DNA from: [Clostridium] viride DSM 6836
Lineage (GTDB): Bacteria; Bacillota; Clostridia; Oscillospirales; Oscillospiraceae
Direction of reading: 5' to 3'
Assembly: GCA_000620945.1 (NCBI GenBank)
Contig: KK211198.1
Span: forward strand, 854,120 to 918,119
DNA length: 64,000 nucleotides
Shown here: one piece after another, positions 7,733 through 16,400 of the stretch
How the letters are laid out: every line of letters begins with the position of its first letter
Position numbering within the stretch: position 1 is the stretch's first letter
The notes under the pieces: model-generated
Seen by the model: the letters and a program-made list of their open reading frames with translations, nothing else
What the model was told of the DNA's origin: nothing
Database searches by the model: none
Program-made: the position numbers and the translations under genes

Positions 7733-9076
7733 TTACCCAACCGTAATCTGCTCCTGTGGTAATTGTGCGGGGGATGAGTGTTCCAGCACCACAGCAAAGA
7801 TCAGGGTGAGACCACCCACACGACCAAAATACATCAAGAAAATTAAAATCAGATGGGAAGGCACGCTCAGACCCGGCGTAATTCCAAGGCTTAGTCCAAC
7901 CGTGCCAATGGCGGAGGCGGTTTCGTAGAGCGCCATATGGAGTGGTACTCCATCGATGCAGCCAATGAGCAGGCCTCCCAAGGAAAACAGGATCAAGTAA
8001 AGCACAAAGATAGCTGTGGCACGACGTAAAATATCGTCTGGTAAACGTCGCCCAAAGCCCTGAACGTGGCTCTTTCGACGAATCACGGCCCAAACATTCA
8101 ACAATAGGACGGCCAGCGTGGTGGTTTTGAAGCCACCGGCCGTAGACCCCGGAGAACCACCCATGATCATCAGCAAAATACTGACAAACAAGGCTGCCCC
8201 GCTAAGCTGCGTTAAATCCACGGTGTTAAACCCGGCGGTACGCGGGGAGACCGCTTGGAACAGGGCCGCGTTCACCCGCTCTCCCAAGCTTAAGCCATCC
8301 CATTGTGGCAAAGCAAATTCATAGAAGAAGAAAAAGAGCATGGAGCTAATCAGCAGTCCGGCCGTTGTGATTAAGATCAATTTCGTTTGCAAACGGTATG
8401 CTCTTAAGCGCAGCTTATGGGTATGAATATCCGCCCAAGTGACAAAGCCAATTCCGCCGATCACAATGAGTGCCATAACGGTTCCGTTGATTAAGGGATC
8501 GCCCACATAGCCCGTTAAGGAGGAGAACTTGGACTTCACGCCCATCAAATCGAAACCTGCATTGCAAAAGGCCGAAATGGAATGGAAGATGGAATACCAA
8601 AGACCTTTCCAAAATCCAAACTCAGGACAAAATCGGAAGGAAAGAAGCAGGGCTCCGGTCCCTTCAATCAGTAAGGTTGCCTTGAGGATGAACCCGGTCA
8701 TTCGGACAATGCCACCCACCTGAGGTGCGGCAATGGACTCCTGCATGACCCAACGCTGCTTCAGCCCAATGCGGCGACCGGCAAACATCGTAATGGCAAT
8801 CGCCATGGTCACAACGCCCATACCACCAATCTGAATGAGCAGGATGAGAACCATTTGCCCGAAGGTTGACCAATAAGTTGCGGTATCCTGTACGATGAGT
8901 CCCGTCACACAAGTGGCTGAGGTGGCCGTAAACAGCGCTTCCATAAAGCTTGCGCCACCGGGTTCCTGCGTGGAAATGGGAAGCATAAGAAGGATGGTTC
9001 CACACAGAATCAAACCCATAAACCCAAGGATGATAATGCGACCAGGCGTGATGTGTCTTTGAAGTTTAAATAGCAC
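7733..9076 (-). CDS. ktrB: KtrB/TrkH-type potassium transporter membrane subunit
   Basis: This 447-residue membrane protein of the SKT superfamily has four repeated helix-pore-helix units. The pore segments carry the glycine signatures ATSATCVTGL, SISAFCNAGF, SPRTAGFNTV and ASAIGTVGL. Length and pattern fit KtrB rather than the longer TrkH. The start is GTG, about 8 bases after AAAGAGGG. It forms an operon with ktrA. It imports K+ with Na+ coupling in characterised relatives. Confidence 0.92.
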   Translation of the reverse strand: MLFKLQRHITPGRIIILGFMGLILCGTILLMLPISTQEPGGASFMEALFTATSATCVTGLIVQDTATYWSTFGQMVLILLIQIGGMGVVTMAIAITMFAGRRIGLKQRWVMQESIAAPQVGGIVRMTGFILKATLLIEGTGALLLSFRFCPEFGFWKGLWYSIFHSISAFCNAGFDLMGVKSKFSSLTGYVGDPLINGTVMALIVIGGIGFVTWADIHTHKLRLRAYRLQTKLILITTAGLLISSMLFFFFYEFALPQWDGLSLGERVNAALFQAVSPRTAGFNTVDLTQLSGAALFVSILLMIMGGSPGSTAGGFKTTTLAVLLLNVWAVIRRKSHVQGFGRRLPDDILRRATAIFVLYLILFSLGGLLIGCIDGVPLHMALYETASAIGTVGLSLGITPGLSVPSHLILIFLMYFGRVGGLTLIFAVVLEHSSPAQLPQEQITVG

Positions 9077-9108
9077 AAAAATCCCTCTTTACTAGTGGGT
9101 CAGACGGT

Positions 9109-9564
9109 TCAACGTGTTTGACGCGATGCCTTTCTGGCTCTTCGTTCTTTCGCCTCCTCATGAAGGCGTTTTTCCTCTTCGCTTTCCGGTATAAACTCGG
9201 GGACATGCTGAGGCCTGCCGTTCCGGCCCATGGAGACCATGGTAAAGTATGCGGAAAGCGCCTTTTGGGGGCCATTGGTGGACTCTAAGTCTTCTACTTC
9301 CACATTGACGAACACCTCCATGGAGGTTTTCCCCACAAATACGACCGTGGCGGTGCAAGTCACTAGAGCACCCACAAAAATGGGCAAGTGGAATTCCAGT
9401 TCATCCACACGGGCGGTGACACAGTTGCTTCTGGCATATCGCACGGCAACAGCCCCGGCCGCTGTATCCATGAATTTCATAATCTCGCCGCCATGTACAT
9501 TTCCGGCCACGTTAGCCTGATGGGGGAGCATAACCTGACTCATAATAATTTGTGTGTTTTTCAT
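9109..9564 (-). CDS. Hotdog-fold acyl-CoA thioesterase (YciA/BACH type)
   Basis: The 151-residue product has a single hotdog domain. The characteristic start MLPHQANVAGNVHGGEIMKFMDTAAG includes the catalytic-region Asp, and a charged C-terminal tail follows. Acyl-CoA hydrolases of this family cleave short- to medium-chain acyl-CoAs. I placed the start at the second ATG (9564) because AGGAGGT lies 7 bases upstream; the first ATG would abut the site. It precedes ktrBA on the same strand, 33 bases from the ktrB start, and may be cotranscribed. Confidence 0.85.
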   Translation of the reverse strand: MKNTQIIMSQVMLPHQANVAGNVHGGEIMKFMDTAAGAVAVRYARSNCVTARVDELEFHLPIFVGALVTCTATVVFVGKTSMEVFVNVEVEDLESTNGPQKALSAYFTMVSMGRNGRPQHVPEFIPESEEEKRLHEEAKERRARKASRQTR

Positions 9565-9762
9565 GTCCATACCTCCTATGCTGACAGCTACCCAATCGGG
9601 TAACTGGGCATCTTATAATGGGAACTGCTACGCTATGAGTATACTCCACGAAGTGGCATCCGTCAAAAACAAAATATCCATAATCTTTTCTCAATAAAGA
9701 AAGGGGAACTGTTCATAAGCAACAAAGAACAAGCGTCTCATCACACCAATGTACTACAAAGA

Positions 9763-9796
9763 GAGAGACTTTCGTATTTCGTGGCGAAAGTCTCTC
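9763..9796. terminator. Hairpin downstream of the small unknown gene
   Basis: GAGAGACTTTCG (9763-9774) and CGAAAGTCTCTC (9785-9796) form a perfect 12-bp stem with a 10-base loop. It lies just beyond the stop of the minus-strand gene at 9816. The T tract is weak on either strand, so termination is plausible but not certain. Confidence 0.55.
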
Positions 9797-9815
9797 CTTG
9801 TTCGTGGTCTTTATC

Positions 9816-9998
9816 TTAGGGCTTCTTGGGAATTCCTTGCAGCCTAGAGTATGCGTCCAACTGTTCTTCGGACTGTGGAAGTTCCGGGGTTAGGCCCGTC
9901 ATTCCCTGGGCAGATACCACCGACTGCAAGTCATAAAACTGGTCATAAATGTCTTCAAACGCGTCCTTCTTGGCCGAGGCTTTTGCGTTTCGTTCCAT
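9816..9998 (-). CDS. Small soluble protein of unknown function
   Basis: I do not recognise this 60-residue protein. It is hydrophilic and acidic, with a central amphipathic part (DAFEDIYDQFYDLQSVV) and no membrane segment. ATG 9998 is chosen because AAGGAG lies about 8 bases upstream on the minus strand. An extension to 10055 has no site. The good ribosome site and following hairpin argue that it is a real gene. It is divergent from the blaI-like operon and has its own hairpin. Confidence 0.55.
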   Translation of the reverse strand: MERNAKASAKKDAFEDIYDQFYDLQSVVSAQGMTGLTPELPQSEEQLDAYSRLQGIPKKP

Positions 9999-10110
9999 GG
10001 GGTCAATCTCCTTTATTTGAAACCAATTTCCAATCTTAGTGTGCCACAAAGCCATCCCCTTATCGCAACACCGTCCTGATTTTTTCGGAATCTTCTTTCC
10101 TCTTTTTTCC

Positions 10111-10160
10111 TTGACAAAGCAGTTCTACACTTGTAGTATGAACGTAATACGACACTTGTA
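10111..10160 (+). promoter_or_regulatory. Promoter with two BlaI-type operators
   Basis: TTGACA (10111-10116) and TAGTAT (10134-10139) are 17 bases apart. A perfect inverted repeat CTACA-CT-TGTAG (10125-10136) overlaps the -10. A second site with the same ACA-CT-TGTA core (10151-10160) lies at the transcription start/ribosome site. ACA/TGT half-sites are the known BlaI/MecI operator type. This strongly suggests autorepression by the downstream repressor. Confidence 0.82.
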
Positions 10161-10172
10161 GGAGGGGTAATC

Positions 10173-10538
10173 ATGTATACCGTATCCGATGCCGAATGGC
10201 AGGTACTTGAGGTATTGTGGCAGAAAGAGACCTTCGTCTTAGGCGAGGTCTATTCCGCACTTCGACCGAACACCGGTTGGAGCCGAAACACGGTACATAC
10301 CTATTTGACGCGCATGGAGCGCAAGGGACTCGTCCAAATTGACCGAAGCATAGAACCACACCGATACGCAGCGGGCGCCAGCCGTCCGGATTGTGAACGG
10401 CGGGAGCGAAATGTTTTTCTAGAAAAACTGTATGGCGGTTCCACCGGAAACCTGATTGCGGCCTTTCTAACCGAATCTTCCATCTCACCGGAAGAGCGGG
10501 ATCATCTACGAAACCTGTTAGATGACATGAAGCTGTAG
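10173..10538 (+). CDS. BlaI/MecI-family transcriptional repressor
   Basis: This 121-residue protein has an N-terminal winged helix: SDAEWQVLEVLW, then GWSRNTVHTYLTRMERKGLV as recognition region. A C-terminal dimerisation segment ends in SPEERDHLRNLLDD. BlaI repressors bind ACA/TGT dyads as dimers and are inactivated by proteolysis set off by a BlaR1-type sensor. The gene is followed 35 bases later by an M56 metallopeptidase and has two matching operators in its promoter. No beta-lactamase or PBP gene is nearby, so the target stimulus is unknown. Confidence 0.9.
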   Translation: MYTVSDAEWQVLEVLWQKETFVLGEVYSALRPNTGWSRNTVHTYLTRMERKGLVQIDRSIEPHRYAAGASRPDCERRERNVFLEKLYGGSTGNLIAAFLTESSISPEERDHLRNLLDDMKL

Positions 10539-10573
10539 AAACGGTTATTCAATCGTTTGGGAAAGGAAACAAC

Positions 10574-12565
10574 ATGCATAACATTTGGGAATTCTTCTTG
10601 CAAACACTGGATGCCTCTCTACTTTGTGCCGGTCTCCTGCTGCTGAAACGGCTCTTTTTAGATAAGCTCTCTCCTCGCTGGCAATATGGCATTTGGTCTC
10701 TTCTTGCCCTGCGCTTGCTGATTCCTGTTGGCCTCTTTGGAACGTATCTCGTGCCTTCCTTGGCGGTGACCCTAGAGTGGGGAAAGGCGATGGCCGAGAA
10801 GCATCTTACTTCTGCATACAGTGCCCCCTACCTCCCGCTCCACATCACAGCGCCCCTTCCGATCCTCCAAGGAATGCCGGTTAGCGCAACCGATTGGCTG
10901 TTTGCTCTCTACGCTGCGGGAGTGTGCTTCTTCCTGCTGCGCACCCTCTTTGGATACGTCCGACTGCGCTTGCTGCTCCAAAACGGCACGGAACCGGACG
11001 AAGCACAGCAGTCTGTGCTAGAGCACGTTTGTTCCCTCTATCACCTATCCTCCTGCCGCATGGTCGCGGTTCCTAACCTTCCTTCTTCCTTCGTCTGTGG
11101 GATGTTATCTCCTGTTTTGGTAGTGCCCTCCGGTGAGGTGTTAGACGAAAAGGTGCTCCTACATGAGCTTTTACATAAACGCTCCTTTGATCCCCTGCAA
11201 AGCGTATTCTGGAGTGTGCTACGTGCCCTTCATTGGTGCAATCCCTTGCTGCTCTATGCCATCCGGCGCATCGGCAATGATATGGAGAGTCTTTGCGACC
11301 AACGGGTTCTTGAGCTCTTGGAGGGGGAAGATCGGCGGGATTACGGAAGAATCCTTCTTTCCATGACCAATGAGCGCTACCCCCGCGCCCCCGGCACCTC
11401 CTCCCTCTCTAATGGTGGAACCAATATCGCTCGGCGCATAGAGGCCATCGTGCGCTTTCAAACCTATCCAAAAGGCATGGCACTGGTATCCGTTTGCATC
11501 GTGGTGCTTCTTCTAAGTGCCAGTACCATTGGTATCCATCCAGCAGAGTTCACCAAAACTTCCTTCCGCACACCACCCAAGCCCGATTCGGCCACTTGGC
11601 ACCAGCAAATGGCCTCTGCCAGAATCCGACGCTGTAGCACTATGGCCGGTGCTGTGGATACCTTTGCCAAGGCCATTCTCTTACAGAATCCCGTGTATCT
11701 TGCGGCGGTCACGCCCCATGTAGAACAGGAACGATGGATGGAGCAATGGGAACAAGGTGTCTTCACCCTTTCCCTCCCTGCACTACCCCTTTCTTCCCAT
11801 GATACCCAGTACTCACTTTATAATCTTCATTCCCTTGCAGACACCGGGAACTACGAAGGATTGCTGGTCTTTCAGCTTGAGCAGCTTGGAAACGATGGCA
11901 CCAGTCAAACGACCCTATGCACACTCCCCATTCGTCTCAAAAACCAGCATGGATGGACTGTCCAAGCCCAAGGCGTGTTCCAAACCATCCCCCCTTCTCC
12001 AACCCAGGCAAACGATGGAAATATAGCACTCTTACCCAGTATGACCTACCTTGCCAAGGGTGCAAGTGGATCAATCCGCTTGCAAGAGCAACTCATTTGT
12101 AACGTCAACAATCAGTCCCCTTCATCAAGCCAATTTGGCACCATGTTCGTAACTTCCCCAAGCTTTGATCCCATCCCCAAACCTGACGCGGATTTTGAAC
12201 GAACTTGGTACAATACTTCCTTTACCTATACATTTACGGGTTCGGAGGAGGAGCGCGCTGCGATTCACTCGGTTGGGTTTTGCTATGCTCCCATCTTCTC
12301 AAACGAGGAGATACCAGATTTTAGTGGTAATGGGCAACTAATGTCCGGCAACATCTCATCCAATAGCAGCACGGGAACAGGCAGTATTCACGAAGTACTC
12401 TATGAGGACAAAACCTGGGATGGAATCTTAACCAATGGTGGGGGTGGGACCACACTGGACTGGAAACGTCTGGACAAAGACCTGCCATTGGGCTATGCGG
12501 TGCAAATCTACTTCAACGGAGAACCAAGGGAAGTCATCAAACTATTGAGGGAGGTGCCATCATGA
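10574..12565 (+). CDS. BlaR1-like M56 membrane metallopeptidase with unusual sensor domain
   Basis: The 663-residue product has about four membrane helices within the first 320 residues. The zinc motif HELLH lies near residue 197, followed by NPLLLYAIRRIGNDMESLCD, which supplies the third acidic ligand and matches family M56. The last helix is at about 295-315. The C-terminal 340 residues would be outside the cell. They lack a recognisable penicillin-binding STxK/SxN/KTG set and do not look like a BlaR1 sensor. I infer that it senses an extracellular signal and cleaves the BlaI-like repressor. Its stop overlaps the next gene's ATG. Confidence 0.82.
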   Translation: MHNIWEFFLQTLDASLLCAGLLLLKRLFLDKLSPRWQYGIWSLLALRLLIPVGLFGTYLVPSLAVTLEWGKAMAEKHLTSAYSAPYLPLHITAPLPILQGMPVSATDWLFALYAAGVCFFLLRTLFGYVRLRLLLQNGTEPDEAQQSVLEHVCSLYHLSSCRMVAVPNLPSSFVCGMLSPVLVVPSGEVLDEKVLLHELLHKRSFDPLQSVFWSVLRALHWCNPLLLYAIRRIGNDMESLCDQRVLELLEGEDRRDYGRILLSMTNERYPRAPGTSSLSNGGTNIARRIEAIVRFQTYPKGMALVSVCIVVLLLSASTIGIHPAEFTKTSFRTPPKPDSATWHQQMASARIRRCSTMAGAVDTFAKAILLQNPVYLAAVTPHVEQERWMEQWEQGVFTLSLPALPLSSHDTQYSLYNLHSLADTGNYEGLLVFQLEQLGNDGTSQTTLCTLPIRLKNQHGWTVQAQGVFQTIPPSPTQANDGNIALLPSMTYLAKGASGSIRLQEQLICNVNNQSPSSSQFGTMFVTSPSFDPIPKPDADFERTWYNTSFTYTFTGSEEERAAIHSVGFCYAPIFSNEEIPDFSGNGQLMSGNISSNSSTGTGSIHEVLYEDKTWDGILTNGGGGTTLDWKRLDKDLPLGYAVQIYFNGEPREVIKLLREVPS

Positions 12566-13110
12566 GGGAGACTGCCTACACAGAGGCTTTGGGCAAAATC
12601 GCTTGGGGCTACCTGCTCATCCACCTGAATCTCAATCTTGGAACCGTGGATGTGCTTCCCAATTGGCTGGGATGCCTTTTTCTCTATCAGTCCTTGCATA
12701 CCCTTGGCCAACGGGAACCATCTGCACTTCTGCTGAAACCATTTGGACATCTTTTGACGCTCTATGAAGTTGCTCTATGGAGCATGACCATGGTTTCCTA
12801 CTCCCCGCCCGATCTGCTGGAACTGCTCTTTAGCGTCATTGCTCTTTACTTTCACTTTCAGCTTCTCACGAACTTAGCAAACATTGCGCAAGGAAGGTTT
12901 CCAGAGCTTAGTCGACGTTTGTTGCAGTTGCGCAACGTTCGAATTGTGTTATGTACGGTGTTATTTCTCCCCATTCCATGGGACGAAATACAAGTGGCAG
13001 CGTACCTTCTGGTCATCGCCAGCGCCCTGGTTGGCTTAGTTCTATGCGTCACCCTGTTCTCCTATCGAAAGCTTGAACGGGAGCGTCTAAATCGCCTACC
13101 ATTACCATAA
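12562..13110 (+). CDS. Membrane protein of the BlaI/M56 operon, unknown function
   Basis: The 182-residue product has four to five predicted helices (for example GKIAWGYLLIHLNLNLG and a long one near 140-170) and a basic C-terminus. ATG 12562 overlaps the M56 gene stop by four bases (ATGA), so the two are translationally coupled. A GGGAGG lies just upstream of the start. I do not recognise a family. Its place as the third gene suggests it is the effector or an accessory of the BlaI/M56 switch rather than a regulator. Confidence 0.7.
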   Translation: MRETAYTEALGKIAWGYLLIHLNLNLGTVDVLPNWLGCLFLYQSLHTLGQREPSALLLKPFGHLLTLYEVALWSMTMVSYSPPDLLELLFSVIALYFHFQLLTNLANIAQGRFPELSRRLLQLRNVRIVLCTVLFLPIPWDEIQVAAYLLVIASALVGLVLCVTLFSYRKLERERLNRLPLP

Positions 13111-13181
13111 GTATTCTGGTTTGGAAAATTACACTTTTGTTGCAAATTTTGTCTAAATGACAAAAAAAGTTGCATGGATAC

Positions 13182-13210
13182 TTGCCACTAAACAGAGTTC
13201 ATGGTATTGT
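13182..13210 (+). promoter_or_regulatory. Possible promoter for the amino acid permease
   Basis: TTGCCA (13182-13187) and TATTGT (13205-13210) are 17 bases apart, about 38 bases before the start codon. The hexamers are each one or two mismatches from consensus, so this is moderate evidence. Confidence 0.45.
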
Positions 13211-13247
13211 TAGTTCAAGACTTTAAAGAAAGAAAAGAGAGACGTAT

Positions 13248-14597
13248 ATGGAGTATCAAAAACAAGAACGTTATTCCCTCTTCACTGCCATTACCATGAT
13301 CGTCGGCATCTGTATTGGCTCTGGCATTTTCTTCAAGGCAGACAACGTGTTATCGGCTACCAATGGTAGCATTTTCTGGGGCGTTGTTCTCTTTGTACTG
13401 GGTGCCATCGCCATCATTTTTGGCGGTCTCACCGTGGCAGAGTTGGCCTCCCGTACCGATAAGCCCGGCGGAGTCATTACTTATTCCGAAGAGTTTGTCA
13501 GCATGCGGTATGCCACGGCCTTCGGCTGGTTTCACACCTTAGTGTATTACCCTTCCTTGACCTTTGTGGTCGCCTTCGTCATCGGCATTTACACAAGTAC
13601 CCTGTTTGGTTGGGATATGGGTGTGGGCGGTTGGTGCCTCATTGGCGTAGCCTTTACCACCCTTTGCTTCCTCTATAATACCCTTTCCCCCAAGTTTGGT
13701 GGCCTGTTTCAGAATGCAAGCTGTATCATCAAGGTCATTCCCTTGATTCTATTGGCCTTCTGCGGCCTGGTTTGGGGTGATCCGGCTTCCGGCTTTGCCA
13801 ACTTAGCGGAGCAGACCCAGAACTCCGGCAAGTGGATTATGGGTATCAGCGCGGTTGCCTTTTCCTATGACGGTTGGATTATTTCGACCTCCATTGCCCA
13901 CGAGATTAAGAATTCGAAGCGTAATCTTCCCCGCGCCTTAATCATTGCCCCCCTAATCATTCTGTTCCTCTATATTGCGTACTTCATCTCGGTCTCTACC
14001 TATCTGGGAAGCGCAACCGTTCTGGAGACTGGTGATAATGCCGTGTACATTATGGCCGAGCAGCTCCTTGGCACCACCTTCTCCAAACTGATTCTGGTGT
14101 TTGTCATCATTTCCGTCATGGGAACGGTGAACGGCATTGTGCTAGGCGGCATTCGCCTTCCCTATGGCTTGGCACTCCGTGGCTCTGCCATGCCGGCCGC
14201 CGGATGGTTCTCCAAGATCAATGATCGCCTGAATATGCCCGTCAACTCTGCAATCTTTATGTATGGCATGGCGATGCTTTGGGGCGCCATTCACTACATT
14301 ACCACCAGCCGTGGACTCTTGGGTGGTTCCGACGTTTCCGAAATTGCCATCTGCGCCAGTTACCTTCTTTACATCGTCTTCTATTGGAAGGTCTTTCAGA
14401 TGTGGAGAGCCGGTGAAATCAAGAGCTTTTTCCGTGGCGTGATCTGCCCCATTTTCGCAACGGTGGGCGTTGGCCTTGTGGCCTATGGCTCGTTAATCGG
14501 CGGCCCCCTCTATGTGGTCTATCTCGGCATCAGTGCAGTTGTGATCGCGTGCGGCATGCTTTACTATCAGCAGAAAACGAAGAAACTCTCTGCCTAA
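13248..14597 (+). CDS. APC-superfamily amino acid permease
   Basis: This 449-residue protein has about 12 membrane helices. The first helix carries the APC substrate-binding signature GICIGSGIFFKADNVL, and helix 6 has SYDGWIISTSIAHEIKN, as in LAT/YfnA-type amino acid:cation symporters or exchangers. The substrate cannot be named from sequence. The ATG follows GAAAAGAGAGACGTAT (a weak site). It is a single-gene unit closed by a strong terminator at 14612. Confidence 0.88.
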   Translation: MEYQKQERYSLFTAITMIVGICIGSGIFFKADNVLSATNGSIFWGVVLFVLGAIAIIFGGLTVAELASRTDKPGGVITYSEEFVSMRYATAFGWFHTLVYYPSLTFVVAFVIGIYTSTLFGWDMGVGGWCLIGVAFTTLCFLYNTLSPKFGGLFQNASCIIKVIPLILLAFCGLVWGDPASGFANLAEQTQNSGKWIMGISAVAFSYDGWIISTSIAHEIKNSKRNLPRALIIAPLIILFLYIAYFISVSTYLGSATVLETGDNAVYIMAEQLLGTTFSKLILVFVIISVMGTVNGIVLGGIRLPYGLALRGSAMPAAGWFSKINDRLNMPVNSAIFMYGMAMLWGAIHYITTSRGLLGGSDVSEIAICASYLLYIVFYWKVFQMWRAGEIKSFFRGVICPIFATVGVGLVAYGSLIGGPLYVVYLGISAVVIACGMLYYQQKTKKLSA

Positions 14598-14611
14598 TCT
14601 ACTTCAAATAA

Positions 14612-14648
14612 ACAGCACCCACCAACAAACGGTGGGTGCTGTTTTCAC
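14612..14648 (+). terminator. Intrinsic terminator after the permease
   Basis: AACAGCACCCACC (14612-14624) and GGTGGGTGCTGTT (14632-14644) form a perfect 13-bp stem, with a 7-base loop and following TT. Confidence 0.85.
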
Positions 14649-14666
14649 TTTGTATAGATTCAGCAT

Positions 14667-14695
14667 TGCAAATGCATGCAATTCATTATATAATG
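14667..14695 (+). promoter_or_regulatory. Sigma-A promoter for the ABC-F gene
   Basis: TTGCAA (14667-14672) and TATAAT (14690-14695) are exactly 17 bases apart, some 50 bases before the TTG start at 14747. Confidence 0.75.
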
Positions 14696-14746
14696 TATGA
14701 TTGTAATTCTTTACACAACTACTATTGATTTGCTTTTGGAGGAAAC

Positions 14747-16336
14747 TTGATTACTGTAACGAATCTGAGCGTCAGCTTTGCTGGTTCCAAGCTATTTGAT
14801 CATGTCGACTTAAAGTTTCTGCCTGGAAACTGCTATGGAATTATTGGAGCAAACGGCGCAGGAAAATCTACCTTTCTAAAAATACTGGCAGGGGAAAAGG
14901 AACCCACCACGGGTGAAGTATCTATTCCGAAAAACCTGCGTATGTCGGTTCTCAAGCAGAACCATTTTGCCTACGACGAGTTTACCGTTGTCGACACGGT
15001 GATTCAGGGCAACCCCCGTCTTTTTGAGATTATGAAGCAAAAGGACGAGCTCTATGCCAAGGAAGACTTCTCCGAGGAAGATGGCATCTTGGTCTCCGAG
15101 TTAGAGGGCGAATTTGCCGAACTCAATGGCTGGGAAGCCGAAACCGAAGTGTCCAAACTCATTCAAGGTCTTGGCCTTTCCCCCGACCTTCTCTATGCAC
15201 CCATGGACTCCTTAGGAGGTAAGGAAAAGGTCAAGGTTCTGTTGGCCCAAGCCCTCTTCGGCGAGCCTCAAATCATTCTTTTGGACGAACCGACCAACAA
15301 CCTCGACATCAAGTCCATCACTTGGCTGGAGGACTTCCTGCTCGAATACGTGGGAACGGTCATCGTGGTCTCCCATGACCGTCACTTCTTGAACACGGTT
15401 TGTACCCACACCGTTGACATCGACTATGGCAAAGTCAAGCTCTACACGGGCAACTATGATTTCTGGTATGAATCCAGTATGCTCATGCAGCGCATCATGC
15501 GCGATCAAAACCGCAAGAGAGAGGAAAAGGCAAAGGAATTGCTCTCCTTTATCGCCCGCTTCTCGGCCAATAAATCGAAGTCCAAGCAGGCAACTTCCCG
15601 TAAGAAGATGCTGGATAATTTGACCCTGGAAGAGATGCCTGCCTCTTCCCGTCGCTATCCTTATGTGGGCTACCAGATGGATCGGGAACCTGGCAAGGAA
15701 ATCCTGGCGGTGGAGGACATCAGCCACACCGTGGATGACGTGAAGGTGTTAAACAAGATCTCTTTCCGCGTCAACAAAGGGGACAAGATTGCTTTCGTTG
15801 GCGAACAGGACGTGGCAAATTCCACCCTCTTCCGCATTCTGATGGAGGAAATCGAGCCCGATCAGGGAGAATTCCGTTGGGGCGTCAGCACCTCGGTTTC
15901 CTACTTCCCCAAGGATAACTCCGCCTTTTTCGAAAACTGCGATCTATCCATTTTAAAATGGTTGGAGCAGTACTCTTCCGACACCAGTGAGAGCTATCTG
16001 CGTGGCTTCTTAGGCCGCATGCTGTTCTCGGGTGAAGATGTCTTCAAGCCGGTGAATGTTCTCTCCGGTGGCGAAAAGGTGCGTTGTATGCTGGCTCGCA
16101 TGATGATGAGTGGTTCGAACGTGTTAGTGCTGGATCAGCCCACCAACCATTTGGATTTGGAGTCCATCACGGCCCTGAACAATGGCCTCTCTGACTTTAA
16201 GGGCATCGTCCTCTTTGCCTCACACGACCATCAGTTTATTCAGACCATCGCCAATCGAGTCATGGAGATCACTCCCGACGGTCTCATCGACCGCTCCATG
16301 TCTTACGATGAGTATCTTGCCTTAGGCAGCAACTAA
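14747..16336 (+). CDS. ABC-F family ATPase (YkpA/YbiT-like)
   Basis: This 529-residue cytosolic protein has two ABC domains and no membrane segment. Domain 1 has Walker A GANGAGKST and Walker B IILLDEPTNNLD, with a changed signature LGGKEKV. Domain 2 has signature LSGGEKV and VLVLDQPTNHLD, but its P-loop reads VGEQDVANSTLF, so the invariant Lys is missing. Degenerate second P-loops are known in the YkpA subgroup as I recall it. ABC-F proteins act on the ribosome (translation factor or antibiotic protection). The start is TTG, 4 bases after GGAGG. This is a housekeeping-type ABC-F, distinct from the acquired-looking one at 52804. Confidence 0.85.
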   Translation: MITVTNLSVSFAGSKLFDHVDLKFLPGNCYGIIGANGAGKSTFLKILAGEKEPTTGEVSIPKNLRMSVLKQNHFAYDEFTVVDTVIQGNPRLFEIMKQKDELYAKEDFSEEDGILVSELEGEFAELNGWEAETEVSKLIQGLGLSPDLLYAPMDSLGGKEKVKVLLAQALFGEPQIILLDEPTNNLDIKSITWLEDFLLEYVGTVIVVSHDRHFLNTVCTHTVDIDYGKVKLYTGNYDFWYESSMLMQRIMRDQNRKREEKAKELLSFIARFSANKSKSKQATSRKKMLDNLTLEEMPASSRRYPYVGYQMDREPGKEILAVEDISHTVDDVKVLNKISFRVNKGDKIAFVGEQDVANSTLFRILMEEIEPDQGEFRWGVSTSVSYFPKDNSAFFENCDLSILKWLEQYSSDTSESYLRGFLGRMLFSGEDVFKPVNVLSGGEKVRCMLARMMMSGSNVLVLDQPTNHLDLESITALNNGLSDFKGIVLFASHDHQFIQTIANRVMEITPDGLIDRSMSYDEYLALGSN

Positions 16337-16357
16337 GGTACACTTACTTCCACCAAC

Positions 16358-16400
16358 AAAAAGCCAAGGATTCGGATTTCTCCGAACCCTTGGCTTTTTC
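16358..16400. terminator. Bidirectional terminator between ABC-F and the ECF operon
   Basis: AAAAAGCCAAGG...TTCGG pairs with CCGAA...CCTTGGCTTTTT, with T runs on both strands. It ends both the plus-strand ABC-F gene and the minus-strand cobalamin-riboswitch operon. Confidence 0.88.

Noticed and set aside
15212-15727. 171-residue minus-strand ORF inside the ABC-F gene
   Set aside because: It is an antisense shadow of a well-supported gene, with no family signature.
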